From NCBI GenBank assembly GCA_023159155.1, contig JAJNNX010000052.1:333969-397968 (forward strand): 64,000 nucleotides of DNA. The letters are read 5' to 3'. The position numbers were made by a program, and so were the translations under genes. This DNA is from Ustulina deusta. Lineage: Eukaryota; Ascomycota; Sordariomycetes; Xylariales; Xylariaceae. The notes beneath the pieces were generated by a model. The model made no database searches and was not told the DNA's origin. It was given only the letters and a program-made list of their open reading frames with translations. The number at the start of each line of letters is the position of its first letter. The stretch's first letter is position 1. Positions 48,301-58,530 of the stretch are shown one piece after another.

Positions 48301-49220
48301 TGTGTGTGGAGCTAGCCCATCTTCATTCCCATGCCGTCGACTACCCCAAGTCCGGTCAGCCTGCGCACCTCAAGGCAACTTTGCGCCCCAGAGAATTCCC
48401 ACACTTCATGGAAAAACCAGGAAGGTCGTATCACTCTAAAAAGGTACTCGGGCAACTCTACGACGTTGTCACGAAAGTTGAGTTTCATCCCAACTTTAAT
48501 GGCGCCTTTGACGAACGTATCATCCGGCGGTTCGCATTGACGGATGATGTATTGAGAAAGGCGAGAATCATCAAAGGACAACATGACAGGGCACTTAGGA
48601 AGATCATGAACCAACGCGAGATTGGCACCGAGTTCGAGACCTGGAGCACTTTTGTCCTCACTAAACCGCGCGTGGGCAGTGACTATCAGATGCAGGAGAC
48701 AATGGGCCCCATCATCGCTAGTCATTGCGAGCGGTTCAGAAACGCATGCATCCGCGTGGCGGGGTCTCGCGAGCCTCATGTTTTATACCCATTCATCGCG
48801 GCTGCTTATCGCGTCACATGGGAATCGGTTCAGGTGGCGATGCGTGAAGCGAATGGTCGTGTTGGTGATATAACTGTAGACCAGTCGATGCCGTTTATCA
48901 GCTTCCCCTGGATCTTTGAGCAGGAGCTCGGTCGTATCGCCAACCTCGAGGGGGACTACGAGTTGGACATCTTTCCGGAGGTCACAGCGGGTGCTTTTGA
49001 GGGTGAGGATGAGGACGATGAGACTGAGTATGAGCGGCTGCTCGGTCTTGGTGTCTTTGCGCCTATAATGGAGGAAGTTGAGGGTGATGGAGCGAGCGTT
49101 GAGGAAGCTCGAGATACTGCCTCTGCTCCCCAGTCTACTCAGCCGGAAGAGGAGGCGGTTGTGTTGGAGGAGGTTGAAACAGGTATGGACGAGCTGGAGA
49201 AATTATTCGGTTGGTTATGA
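45381..49220 (+). CDS. Cellular RNA-dependent RNA polymerase, SAD-1-like
   Basis: Cellular RdRP that makes double-stranded RNA for silencing; SAD-1 acts in meiotic silencing of unpaired DNA and QDE-1 in quelling (family knowledge). A single 1279-codon frame from ATG 45381 with no intron needed. The N-terminus (LAIRIFSLPPLTTTLDLATYFQQYGKIVFVEI) looks like an RRM, as in SAD-1 relatives. Core motifs: FTDGVGKISPQLAEYV, FQFRLGGSKGLVVIWP, LRPSQKKF, and the catalytic double-psi-barrel motif CSGGDLDGDDFFV with the three Asp at 896, 898 and 900. The last 130 residues are acidic (EDEDDETEYE). The reading frame is complete and the catalytic residues intact. SAD-1 rather than QDE-1/RRP-3 is an inference. 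It is the last gene before the AT-rich block. Confidence 0.92.
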   Translation: MLRLDIRPDWRDWDDLAIRIFSLPPLTTTLDLATYFQQYGKIVFVEISEPWKDNAIVRFLPPPSTVCWGDRMMIEIGGRKCTVRAVLLPRRPPEDILAPGGHTYPSKLRIEPAELQFGVLSQPGEFMARRTIKNTQKADFDFLLDLKSRKLEITFSCIVEDPRRHDQKLKHPSPVGEQEDTSLYKARIFFPQLANLLTFAEDASTFSVLIPLQSPPIFLKKVDNKQTHSEERTSWREWDAWNRTVGVVYNTTWFKDDSVSLQTKHYFVDIGRWTTYKVTFAMSKSNFSVWETMKKALWDFNISIQSVAADSLCTVPATKLDFWNILEPRATSGNLALLAAIEEVHLPYEVRYLLEVCISHGYFDEVNLSFDFLRELTDLSNARKRKRNRANDLLAYVAESGGPGTGDEPNLYPKRFYDPMALFTDRKALSYYPELGAPSHCTWVRKVVITPSTMYLSAPNPEPSNRVLRKYAQYSDRFLRVQFTDELVKGKIFSSPTSTQQNPLFNRIFRTLANGIKVGGRHFEFLAFGNSQFRENGAYFFAPTDHIDCDQIREWMGDFAHIRVVAKHAARLGQCFSTTRALTDSPISQSIEEIEDISRNDWCFTDGVGKISPQLAEYVAKPLQLTSKLLPSAFQFRLGGSKGLVVIWPDMTFNRVSLRPSQKKFRAQSALLEIIKPSRFSVATLNRQTITILSCLGVPDAAFMRLQQEQLMDYNKAMEDPATAMRILSRFVDQNGITAKVAQMICDGFMRVKEPFFMCILQVWRAWSLRLLREKARIVVEQGAFVFGCVDETRTLRGYCEPENLPTRGPSSFGPLKQELPQIFLQVPRPGALPDGLNNYMIVTGLCVVGRNPSLHPGDIRVVEAVDVPALQHLRDVVVFPANGDRDIPSMCSGGDLDGDDFFVIWDPNLIPSERNHPPMIHEPINPVELGRDVRPSDLIAFFVTYMKNDALSTIAHAHLAQSDRLEGGPKHPVCVELAHLHSHAVDYPKSGQPAHLKATLRPREFPHFMEKPGRSYHSKKVLGQLYDVVTKVEFHPNFNGAFDERIIRRFALTDDVLRKARIIKGQHDRALRKIMNQREIGTEFETWSTFVLTKPRVGSDYQMQETMGPIIASHCERFRNACIRVAGSREPHVLYPFIAAAYRVTWESVQVAMREANGRVGDITVDQSMPFISFPWIFEQELGRIANLEGDYELDIFPEVTAGAFEGEDEDDETEYERLLGLGVFAPIMEEVEGDGASVEEARDTASAPQSTQPEEEAVVLEEVETGMDELEKLFGWL

Positions 49221-49597
49221 TCACGATTAATACCAACAAGGTCATTGACAGCTGGGTCAATTAAAAAGAAAAAAAAAAAGAAAAAAAAAGTCTTTGACGG
49301 GGTCTTGTGTTGAGAGCAATCGCCTGAAGGATGGGCGGTACTACTACGAACGGATGGGAGAAATCTCAGGGCGATATCGAAATACCTATTTCTGCTTGAT
49401 CTAGGTCACGAGCGGGAGCCTTCCAACTCATCCGAATATCGGAAATATTTGATGAGTTATCGTGTGTTTGAGTTAATAATACAAAACTGTTAGATTTTAC
49501 CAGGCTTAGTTCTGTGAAGTCATGTTGTGATGAATGGTTGTCAGTTGTTCGGGTTCGGTATAGGTGGTGCTAGATCAATACTGACCTACCGACCAAG
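49221..49597. other. 3' flank of the RdRP gene
   Basis: Contains an A-rich run (49263-49289) and normal-composition sequence. Nothing coding seen. Confidence 0.4.
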
Positions 49598-49972
49598 GGA
49601 GTCTATAGATAAACTAAAGGTACCTAGCCCACCCCTGTTAACCTGAGGGTAGGTACCTGTATGTTTTGCAGGTAGAAATATCCCACAAGAGTACTTCGCC
49701 TTATTAAACTCATAAAACTTACACAGATTAATACCTATATAATATATATACTTAAAGCTAAATATATATATAATTAAGCAGTGTTATAAAAAACTAGTGA
49801 TTTATATATTAATAAAAGTTTTATTAATAAAAGAGCCTTATAAAAAGCTTACCTATTAATAAAGTTTTGAGTTTAATGGGCAAAGTACTCTATGGGGCAT
49901 TGCTACTTACAAAATGCACGGGTACCCTCAGGTCAACAGGGGTGGGCTACCCTCAGTTTATCTGATTACTCC
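49598..49972. mobile_element. MITE-like / foldback element with ~110 bp inverted repeats
   Basis: The left arm (49598 to about 49720) and right arm (about 49864-49972) are reverse complements at high similarity: both carry GATAAACT, AGCCCACCCCTGTT, ACCTGAGGGTA, AGAGTACTT and ATTAAACTCA in the same order from the ends inward. Both ends start GGAGT. The ~145 bp centre is AT-rich and has no coding frame. No target-site duplication could be fixed by eye. It marks the edge of the AT-rich block. Confidence 0.8.
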
Positions 49973-50270
49973 AACAGGTATTTAGGTGCAAGTGCTTACC
50001 TAAACCTACCGTACTAGCCCCCACTAGGTTCAGTAAATAGTCAATCAACAATAAATTGATTATTGAAAAATTCTAACGCGTTGGAAATAATTAATACTTG
50101 AGCACTAGTTAGAAATTTCTAATAGTTTAAAGCTATTAAACGTTTAAAAAATTTTTAATAATAATAATTTTTAATATTTAAAATTATTAATGTTAAAAAA
50201 TTTTTAAACATTAAAGCAAGCGTTAAACAAGCGTTAAAACTTATTAAGAGTGTTTAAGTCCATTATTACA

Positions 50271-50458
50271 ATCAGTTAAATAAAGCTTCTATAGCTAGTT
50301 TATTAATACTATAAACAAAGACTCTAAGCTAAAAAAGAAAAAAAGAAAAAAAGAAAAAAAATTAGAGTTTATAAAGTAGATAAATATAGATTTTATATAT
50401 ATAACTGCAAAATTATAGGTTAGTTTATATATAAATTTCCTATTTTATTACTATTACG
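50271..50458. repeat. ~188 bp repeat, first copy (no body attached)
   Basis: Starts ATCAGTTAAATAAAGCTTC, and the same start recurs at 50459 and 53031. Contains an A/G-rich tract and TTAGAGTTTATAAAG. This copy runs straight into the next copy, as a tandem or a solo-terminal-repeat arrangement would. Confidence 0.7.
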
Positions 50459-53030
50459 ATTAGTTGAGTAAAGCTTCTATAACTAATTTATTAATACTAT
50501 AAACAAAGATTCTAAGCTAAAAAAGAAAGAAAGGAAAGAAAAAAATCAGAGTTTATAAGGTGGGTAGATATAAACTCTATGTATATAGCTATAGAGTTAG
50601 GTTGGTCCGTGCATAGATTTCTTATTTTATTGCTATATAGGTCTAAAATTCTTGCAAATCTTGCTAAAACTATACTTAAAACTATATAAACTATACTAAC
50701 TATTATACTACTTTTTTTTAAAACTAAAAATTTAAATATAATTTTAATTCAAAATTACTAATAATGTTAAGTTTATATAGTTTTTTTATATTATATTATT
50801 TTATTATTGTTTTTATAATTACTTATAAATTTATTAGCTATTATTATATATATTTATTTTTATAATTTTATACAGGGTCTAAAGGCTTTTTTATAAGTTT
50901 TATAAAATTAGTTAAGTTTAATTAATATATTTTTAAAATTTTAAGCTATATATTAAATATTATTAAAATTATAGCTTTTTTAAGCAATCTAGTATTATAA
51001 CTTTTTGCTTTTTTTATATACTTTTAATTATTTAATTTGTTTAATTTTAAATTTTATTTTACTATTAATATTTTTAGCTAAAAGTAATAATTAGATTTAT
51101 TAAAATAAAAAATTATTATTTGTTTTTTATAATTAATTAGTATAAAATAAGTTTTTTATTTTATAAAAATTAAGCAAATCAAAAATATAGCTAAATTTTT
51201 GTTTTTTTAAGATTTTAAAAGGTTTAATTAACTAAAAGTTTAACTTAGTAGTTAGTACTTATATTATAAAACTTTTTTTTTTAAAAAAGTTTTTATTTTT
51301 TATTTTAAAATTTATTAAGCGTTTTTTTTTATTAGCTTATAGCTTATATTATTTTTGTATAAAAGTTGCTATATTATATATTATTTTCTAAATATTCTAG
51401 GTTTAATAGACTAGTTTAAACGCTTATTATTTAGTATTAAAATCTATAATAATTTTATTAATATTTATTATTAGAAAGTTTTATGTTTTAATTCCTATTA
51501 TTATTTTTAGTAATAATATATTAATTAATAAATGTTATAAAAAATTATATATAAAATCTAAAATAAAATAAAAATTATTTTAATTATTTTAGTATTTATT
51601 AATATAAAAACAGAGTTATTAGTTTAGTTTTTAATTAATTAATTTTATTGCTTTTTAGGTTTAAAAATAATAAATATTACTAAAATAATGCTTAGTACTT
51701 ATAAAACTATTAATTATTACTATAAATTTAGAAATAAATAGTCCTATATTATTTAATATTTATATATTTAATATATTAAAAAAATTATATAAATTTATAT
51801 AGTATTATATAGCTAATAACTTTATAATGTTTGTTTTTTTGCTAGGTAAAGTTGCAATTAAATAGCTAAACTTATTTATAAATATTTATATATAGTTATA
51901 ACCCTATTAATCAAATAATATATTTTTGCTATTTATTACTATATATTGCTATATTATAACTAGTATAAATAATAAATAAAAAAAAACTAAAAATCTTATT
52001 TTATAATATTTTGTTTTTTTTATAGTTATAATAATTATATATATATTATTTATAATTATATTTTAAATAAAACTAATAATATTTTTGTTTTAATATTTTA
52101 ATTATTTTATATTAACTTTAGTATATAATAATTAAAAATATATAAACTTTTTAAATTAAAGCTATATAAAAAAAAATAGTTCTATTTAAAATAACTTTAA
52201 ATATGTATAGCTTGTTATTTTTATTTCTTAGATCTTATAACTAGTTTTTTTATTTAATTAAGTTTATTAGGTTAGTTCTTTAAGAAATATTAAATAAAAG
52301 GTCTATAGTTAATATAGGACCTAGTATTTTGTTAGGCAGAATTAATATTATTATTTATTTTTTAGTTTTTTTAGTTTTAATTATAAAAAGTTTAGCTATT
52401 TTTTTTAATAAAATATTAATTATTATATTTTTTTATTTTAATTAGTATTAAAAAATAATATTAAAATTTAATAAAAAGTTAGCCTAGTATATTTATTATA
52501 TTAATAAAATCTATTTATTTAAAAAATATAATAAAGCTTAATAATTAGTTATTATAAAGAACTTAGTTTTAAAAAGCTTTAAGTAGTAGTGTTTTAGAAT
52601 TTATATTACTATTAAAAATTTATAATTTTAAATTAAGTAGGTTTGTTTAATTAGTATTATTATTTTAAAAAAATACTTTATAGATTTTTAAGTTATATTT
52701 TTTTATTACTACTAAATAATTTTTTTTATTATATTATATAAAATATTTATTTTTATTTATATTAGTTAGCTAGGCTTAAAAAAAACTAAAATAAATATTT
52801 TATAAGCTAGTAGTTTTATATATTTAAAAGCTTGTTTTTGTTTTAGTCCTATTATAAATAGTTTATTTTTTTTTAATAATTAATTTAAAAAAGCAGCAAT
52901 TTTACTAATATAGTAAATAAATATGCAAACATAATTATAAAGCTTAAAAAACAACTAGATTAATTTAGTACTTTTAAAATTATTAAAGTTTTAATTTAGG
53001 ATTATTTAGATTTTTATAAGATTTGTTAAA
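50459..53030. repeat. 2.57 kb direct repeat, unit 1
   Basis: Begins with the 188 bp motif and continues with about 2.4 kb that is repeated in the same order from 53031. Sample anchors: CTTTTTTATAAGTTTTATAA at 50886 and 53467; CTTAGTTTTAAAAAGCTTTA at 52562 and 55141. Heavily AT-rich; no frame remains. Confidence 0.8.
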
Positions 53031-55595
53031 ATCAGTTAAGTAAAGCTTCTATAGCTAGTTTATTAATACTATAAACAAAGACTTTAAACTAAAAAAAAAA
53101 AAAAGAAAAAAAAATCAGAGTTTATAAGATAAGTAGATATAGACTCTATATATATAGCTACAAAATTAGGTTGGTCCATGCGTAGACTTTCTATTTTATT
53201 GCTATATAGGTCTAAAGTTCTTACAAGTCTTGCTAAAACTATACTAACCGTTATACTATATTTTTCTAAAACCAAAAGTTTAAATATAGTTTTAATTTAA
53301 AATTACTAATAATATTAAATTTATATAATTTAAAATTACTAATAATATTAAATTTATATAATTTTTTTATATTATATTGTTTTATTATTATTTTTATAAT
53401 TGTTTGTAAACTTATTAGCTATTATTATATATATTTATTTTTATAATTTTATAAAAAATTTAAAAACTTTTTTATAAGTTTTATAAAATTAGTTAAGTTT
53501 AATTAGTATATTTTTAAAATTCTAGGCTATATACTAAGTATTATTAGAATTGCAGCTTTTTTAAACAACCTAGTATTATAATTTTTTATTTTTTTTATAT
53601 ATTTTTAATTGTTTAATTTATTTAACTTTAAATTTTGCTTTATTATTAATATTTTTAACTAAAAGCAATAATTAAATTTATTAAAATAAAAAATTATTGC
53701 TTACTTTTTGTAATTAGTTAATATAAAACAGGTTTTTTATTTTATAAAAATTAAACAAATCAAAAATATAACTAAATTTTTGTTTTTCTAAAATCTTAAA
53801 AGGTCTAACTAATTAAAAATCTAATTTAATAATTAGTACTTATATTATAAAAATTTTTTTTTTAAAAAAACTTTATTTTTTATTTTAAAATTTATTAAAT
53901 ATTTTTTTTTATTGGCTTATAGCTTATATTATTTTTATATAAAAATTGCTATATTATATATTATTTTTTAAATATTTTGAATTTAGTAAACTAGTTTAAA
54001 CATTTATTGCTTAATATTAAAATTTATAATAGTTTTGCTAATATTTACTATTAAAAAATTTTATGCTTTAATTTTTATTACTATTTTTAATAATAATATA
54101 TTAATTAATAAATATTATAAAAAATTATATATAAAATCTAAAATAAAAAAATAAATATTTTAATTATTTTAATATTTATTAATATAAAAACAGAATTATT
54201 AATCTAATTCTTAATTAATTAATTTTACTACTTTTTAAATCTAAAAATAATAAATACTACTAAAGCAATATTTAATACTTATAAAACTATTAATTATTAT
54301 TATAAACTTAGAAATAAATAGTTTAATATTATTTAATATTTATATATTTAATATACTAAAAAATTTATATAAATTTTTATAATATTATATAGCTAATAAC
54401 TCTATAATATTTATTTTTTTATTAAATAAAATTATAATTAAACAGCTAAACTTATTTATAAATACCTATATATAGTTATAACCCTATTAATTAAATAGTA
54501 TATTTTTGCTATTTATTATTATATATTACTATACTGCAGCTAATATAAACAATAAGTAAAAAAAGCCAAAAATCTTATTTTATAATATTTTATTTTTTTT
54601 ATAGTTATAACAATTATATATATATTATTTATAATTATATCTTAAATAAAACTAATAATATTTTTATTTTAATATTTTAATTATTTTATATTAATTTTAA
54701 TATATAGTAATTAAAAATATATAAATTTTTTAAATTAAAGCTATATAAAAAAAATAATCTTATTTAAAATAACTTTAAGTATATATAGCTTTTTATTTTT
54801 ATTTTTTAGTTTTTATAGCTAGTTTTTTTATTTAATTAGATTTATTAGATTAGTTTCTTAAAAAATATTAAAAAAAAAATCTATAATTAATATAAAACTT
54901 AATATTTTATTAAATAGAACTAATATTATTATTTATTTTTTAGTTTTTTTTAGTTTTAACTATAAAAAGCTTAGCTATTTTTTTTAATAAAGCATTAGCT
55001 ACTATATTTTTTTATTTTAGTTAGTATTAAAAGGTAATATTAAAATTTAATAAAAAGTTAGCTTAATATATTTATTATATTAATAAAATCTATTTATTTA
55101 AAAAATATAATAAAGTTTAATAATTAATTATTATAAAAAACTTAGTTTTAAAAAGCTTTAAATAGTAATATTTTAAAGTTTATATTACTACTAAAAGTTT
55201 ATAATCTTAAATTAAGTAAGCTTGCTTAGTTAGCGTTATTATTTTAAAAAAATATTTTATAAATTTTTAAATTATATTTTTTTATTACTACTAAATAATT
55301 TTTTTTATTATATTATATAAAATATTTATTTTTATTTATATTAATTAACAAGGCTTAAAAAAAGCTAAAACAAATATTTTATAAACTAATAATTTTATAT
55401 ATTTAAAAGTTTATTTTTATTTTAGTTCTATTATAAATAATTTGTTTTTTTTTAATAGTTAATTTAAAAAAATAATAATTTTACTAATATAATAAATAAA
55501 TATATAAACATAATTACAAAGTTTAAAAAATAACCGGATTAATTTAGTATTTTTAAAATTATTAAAATCTTAATTTAAAATTGCTTAGATTTTAA
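53031..55595. repeat. 2.57 kb direct repeat, unit 2
   Basis: Second unit of the tandem duplication, offset 2572 to 2581 bp from unit 1. Near 53300-53370 it has a ~35 bp internal duplication (AATTTAAAATTACTAATAAT twice) that unit 1 lacks. Similarity fades after about 55590. Confidence 0.8.
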
Positions 55596-57170
55596 TAGAA
55601 TTAATTCTAATCTTTATTTTAGCTTTTATAGCTATTCCTAAATAATTAATAATAAATATATTAAAATAAAAATCTTTAATATTTTTTTAATATTTAGCTT
55701 AATATAAATAATAAATTATTTTTTTATAATAAGTCTAATATTATTTTTTAGTTTTAAAATAAATTAAAATATTATTTGTATAAATATTTATAAACTTATT
55801 TAAAAATTTTTAAATTTGCATATTAATAAAAGCTTATTACTAAGCAAATCTTATTTTTAAACCAAAAATAAAACTTTTTATTAAAATATATTTTTATAAG
55901 TTTAAAAAAAAAAAAATAATATAATTTTATAGTTAAGAATAATTAATAAAAAGCTTTAATAATATTTAGTTTAATAAATTAAATAATATTGCAATAATTA
56001 AATATAGTACTACTAATATTTAAAGCTAATATAATTTAATTTTTTAAATATATATTTTTTTATTAATAATTAATTATAAATTTATATTTAATTAATTTAA
56101 GTTTAAATATAAACAAAATAAAAATAATATTTAAGTTTATACTTTATTTAATAAAGTTTATAATTAATAACTTATTTATAAACTTTTTTTTAAATAAAAT
56201 AAATTATATAAATATATAATATTAATAAAAACTAAAAATATATATTTTTTTATTAAGTTTTAGTATTATATTAAACTTTAGTTATAATAATAGTAAAATT
56301 TTAAATTTTTTTTTTAAAAAGAACTTTTTTAAATATAATAGCTAAAAAAACAAAAAGCTTTATACTAATTTTATATACTAAAAATCTTGTTTTTTTAAAA
56401 ATAAGATTAGTTTATTATTAAAAGTTTTTTATAATACTATTTAATTAATTTAAATCTATTTTTTTTATAAAATATTAATTATTTTTAAATTTCTTTTAAA
56501 TAATTTAATATAATTATTTTTAATTATTACAAATTTAATTATAATAAGTTTTTTTAAAATTCTTTTAGCTAATTGTTTTTATTTATTTTAATAGAAATAA
56601 TTCTAAAAATTTTATATAATTTTTTTAATAGTAATTTAGGGTTTTTTTTTTTTAAAAATTATTATATAAACTTTTTTTGTTTTAGGTTTAAAAATCCTAG
56701 ATTTTTTTTTAATTTTTTTAGTTTTAGTTATTTCTAAAATAATTATTTTATTTTTAAAAAGTTGTTTTAATATTTAATAATATTTTTTTAACGCTTAATT
56801 ATATTAATTTATATTTTTTTATATTTCTAAGTTTATATTTTGTTATTTATAATTAAAAAGTTTAATTATAATTATTAGTAAAAATTAAACTAATAAAAAT
56901 AAATTATTTAGTTAGATTAACTATTATTTTTAAATTTTTATTAAAATATTTTATTTTATTAATTATTTAATATTAATAATAATATTATAACTAAAATTAA
57001 CAACTTAAAATATTTAATTTTTAAATTATTAATTATTAATTTTTATAATATATTATTGAATGGGCTGTATACGATATTATATATAAAAGCAAATAAACAT
57101 GTGTTGATAGAATGTACTATATTATATTATATCTAAATCCTGTACTAAAAAAGAAAAAAAAAAGAATGCT

Positions 57171-57219
57171 TCGTACGAGATAGAATTCTTTTTAAGAAAA
57201 GAATTCTACTAGCGTACGA
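57171..57219. repeat. Inverted repeat / potential hairpin
   Basis: Inner perfect 12 bp arms TAGAATTCTTTT (57181-57192) and AAAAGAATTCTA (57197-57208) with a 4 bp loop; outer arms TCGTACG (57171-57177) and CGTACGA (57213-57219). It keeps CpG sites inside the CpG-poor block. Confidence 0.65.
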
Positions 57220-57587
57220 ACTAAAACAATAAAAGGAAATAAAGTCCCTATAGCTAATAGTCTTTATATAAAAATATTTATTTATTTATGTATTACGCAG
57301 GTGTACAATATAGTTATAACTAATGCTAGTTATTCTAATACTGGCTATTTTTTTTTTTAGTTATAACTGCTTATTATATAAAAAAAAAAAAAATAACTAT
57401 ATATTATATAACTAACTAGAATATATATATAATATTTTATTTAATAAACGTATTAATTAGATTAGCAATCTAGCTTTATATATAATAGCTAAATTATTTA
57501 GTTGTTTATCTTAAATATAATCGCAAAAAGCAAAATTGTAAAGCTAATATTTTAGTTATATAATTAGCTAAAAATATAAGCTAAGGG

Positions 57588-57640
57588 TCACTCGGTAGCC
57601 ATCCGGGTCGAAGCAAAACCAGGTACTCCTAATCTGTGCG
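57588..57640 (-). pseudogene. Possible relic of a glyoxalase/VOC-type exon
   Basis: A ~60 bp island of normal composition. Read on the minus strand it gives STWFCFDPDGYRVTLS before a stop; the DPDGYRV pattern is typical of the last strand of glyoxalase/VOC proteins. Nothing coding can be followed on either side because the flanks are AT-rich. Too short to be sure. Confidence 0.35.
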
Positions 57641-57984
57641 TTAGTAAGGTTTATAATTAGCTAGCTTATCTAATTAGTAGGCTTTATACGGGCAGTTGCT
57701 AATTAAAGCCTTTGGTATAGTATATATATAGCTAAATTAATAAATATTTTTTATATAAAAAGAACATAAAAGTAGGCAGGTATATATTGCTTTATATAAA
57801 AAAAACATAAAAATAATAAATAAATATACGTTATTTTATACAAAAAGAACATAAAAATAGATAAATATATATTAGCTCGTGCGTAAAAAAGCTTAAATAT
57901 AAAAAGCACTCAAATTCTTTACTATCTTTTGTTTTTTATTACTTTTATAATCTACTGCTTTATATGTTAGTCCGTCTTTATATA

Positions 57985-58008
57985 TATATATACATATATA
58001 TATCTGCA

Positions 58009-58040
<32 letters not shown>
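57985..58040. repeat. (TA)n microsatellite
   Basis: Two TATATA runs with CATATATATATCTGCACC between them. Confidence 0.8.
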
Positions 58041-58046
<6 letters not shown>

Positions 58047-58364
58047 ATAGATACTATCTAGCTGTTCAGTAATAATAGTTATATATTTATTATTATTAAA
58101 TAAAAGCTTAAATATAATATTATATTACTACTAATAAACAATCCAAATAATTATTACTTTTTTGCTATATTATATATTAATATAAATATTTGTTTTTGTT
58201 TTATATAGTGCATTTATATATATTACTAATATATTGGCTTTTTATATATAAGCTAATAAAGCTTAGGTTGCTGCTCTGCTTTTAATTAATATTTAGATTT
58301 AGGTATTATTAACTAAGCTATTTATATTTATAATTGTATAAATTTTTTGTTACAAAGATTATTT

Positions 58365-58530
58365 TTGTACGGTCCTTATCTAGTTGCGTAGTACTACTAT
58401 TACTGCTTGCACGCAGAATGCTTATACGGCCCGTAGTAGTTTCCTGTTCTGTAGCTATTGCTAGATCGTTGGATTCTAGCGTAACGCTTGCGCTACGTAT
58501 ATGTGGCAATTGCATAGTGCTTAATGTAAT
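58365..58530. other. Non-RIPped island inside the AT-rich block
   Basis: About 160 bp of near-balanced composition with many CpG sites (TACGGCCCGTAG, TAACGCTTGCGCTACG). Short open frames exist on both strands but none resembles a known protein. A 17-base G run follows at 58564-58580. Confidence 0.5.

Noticed and set aside
53084..53275. 63-codon minus-strand frame in the AT-rich block
   Set aside because: Lies inside a RIP-like repeat unit, has a poly-Phe end from a homopolymer and no counterpart in unit 1.
50271..55595. Regularly repeated starts considered as a CRISPR-like array
   Set aside because: Spacings of 188 and 2572 bp and homologous bodies show transposon-type duplication, and the genome is eukaryotic.
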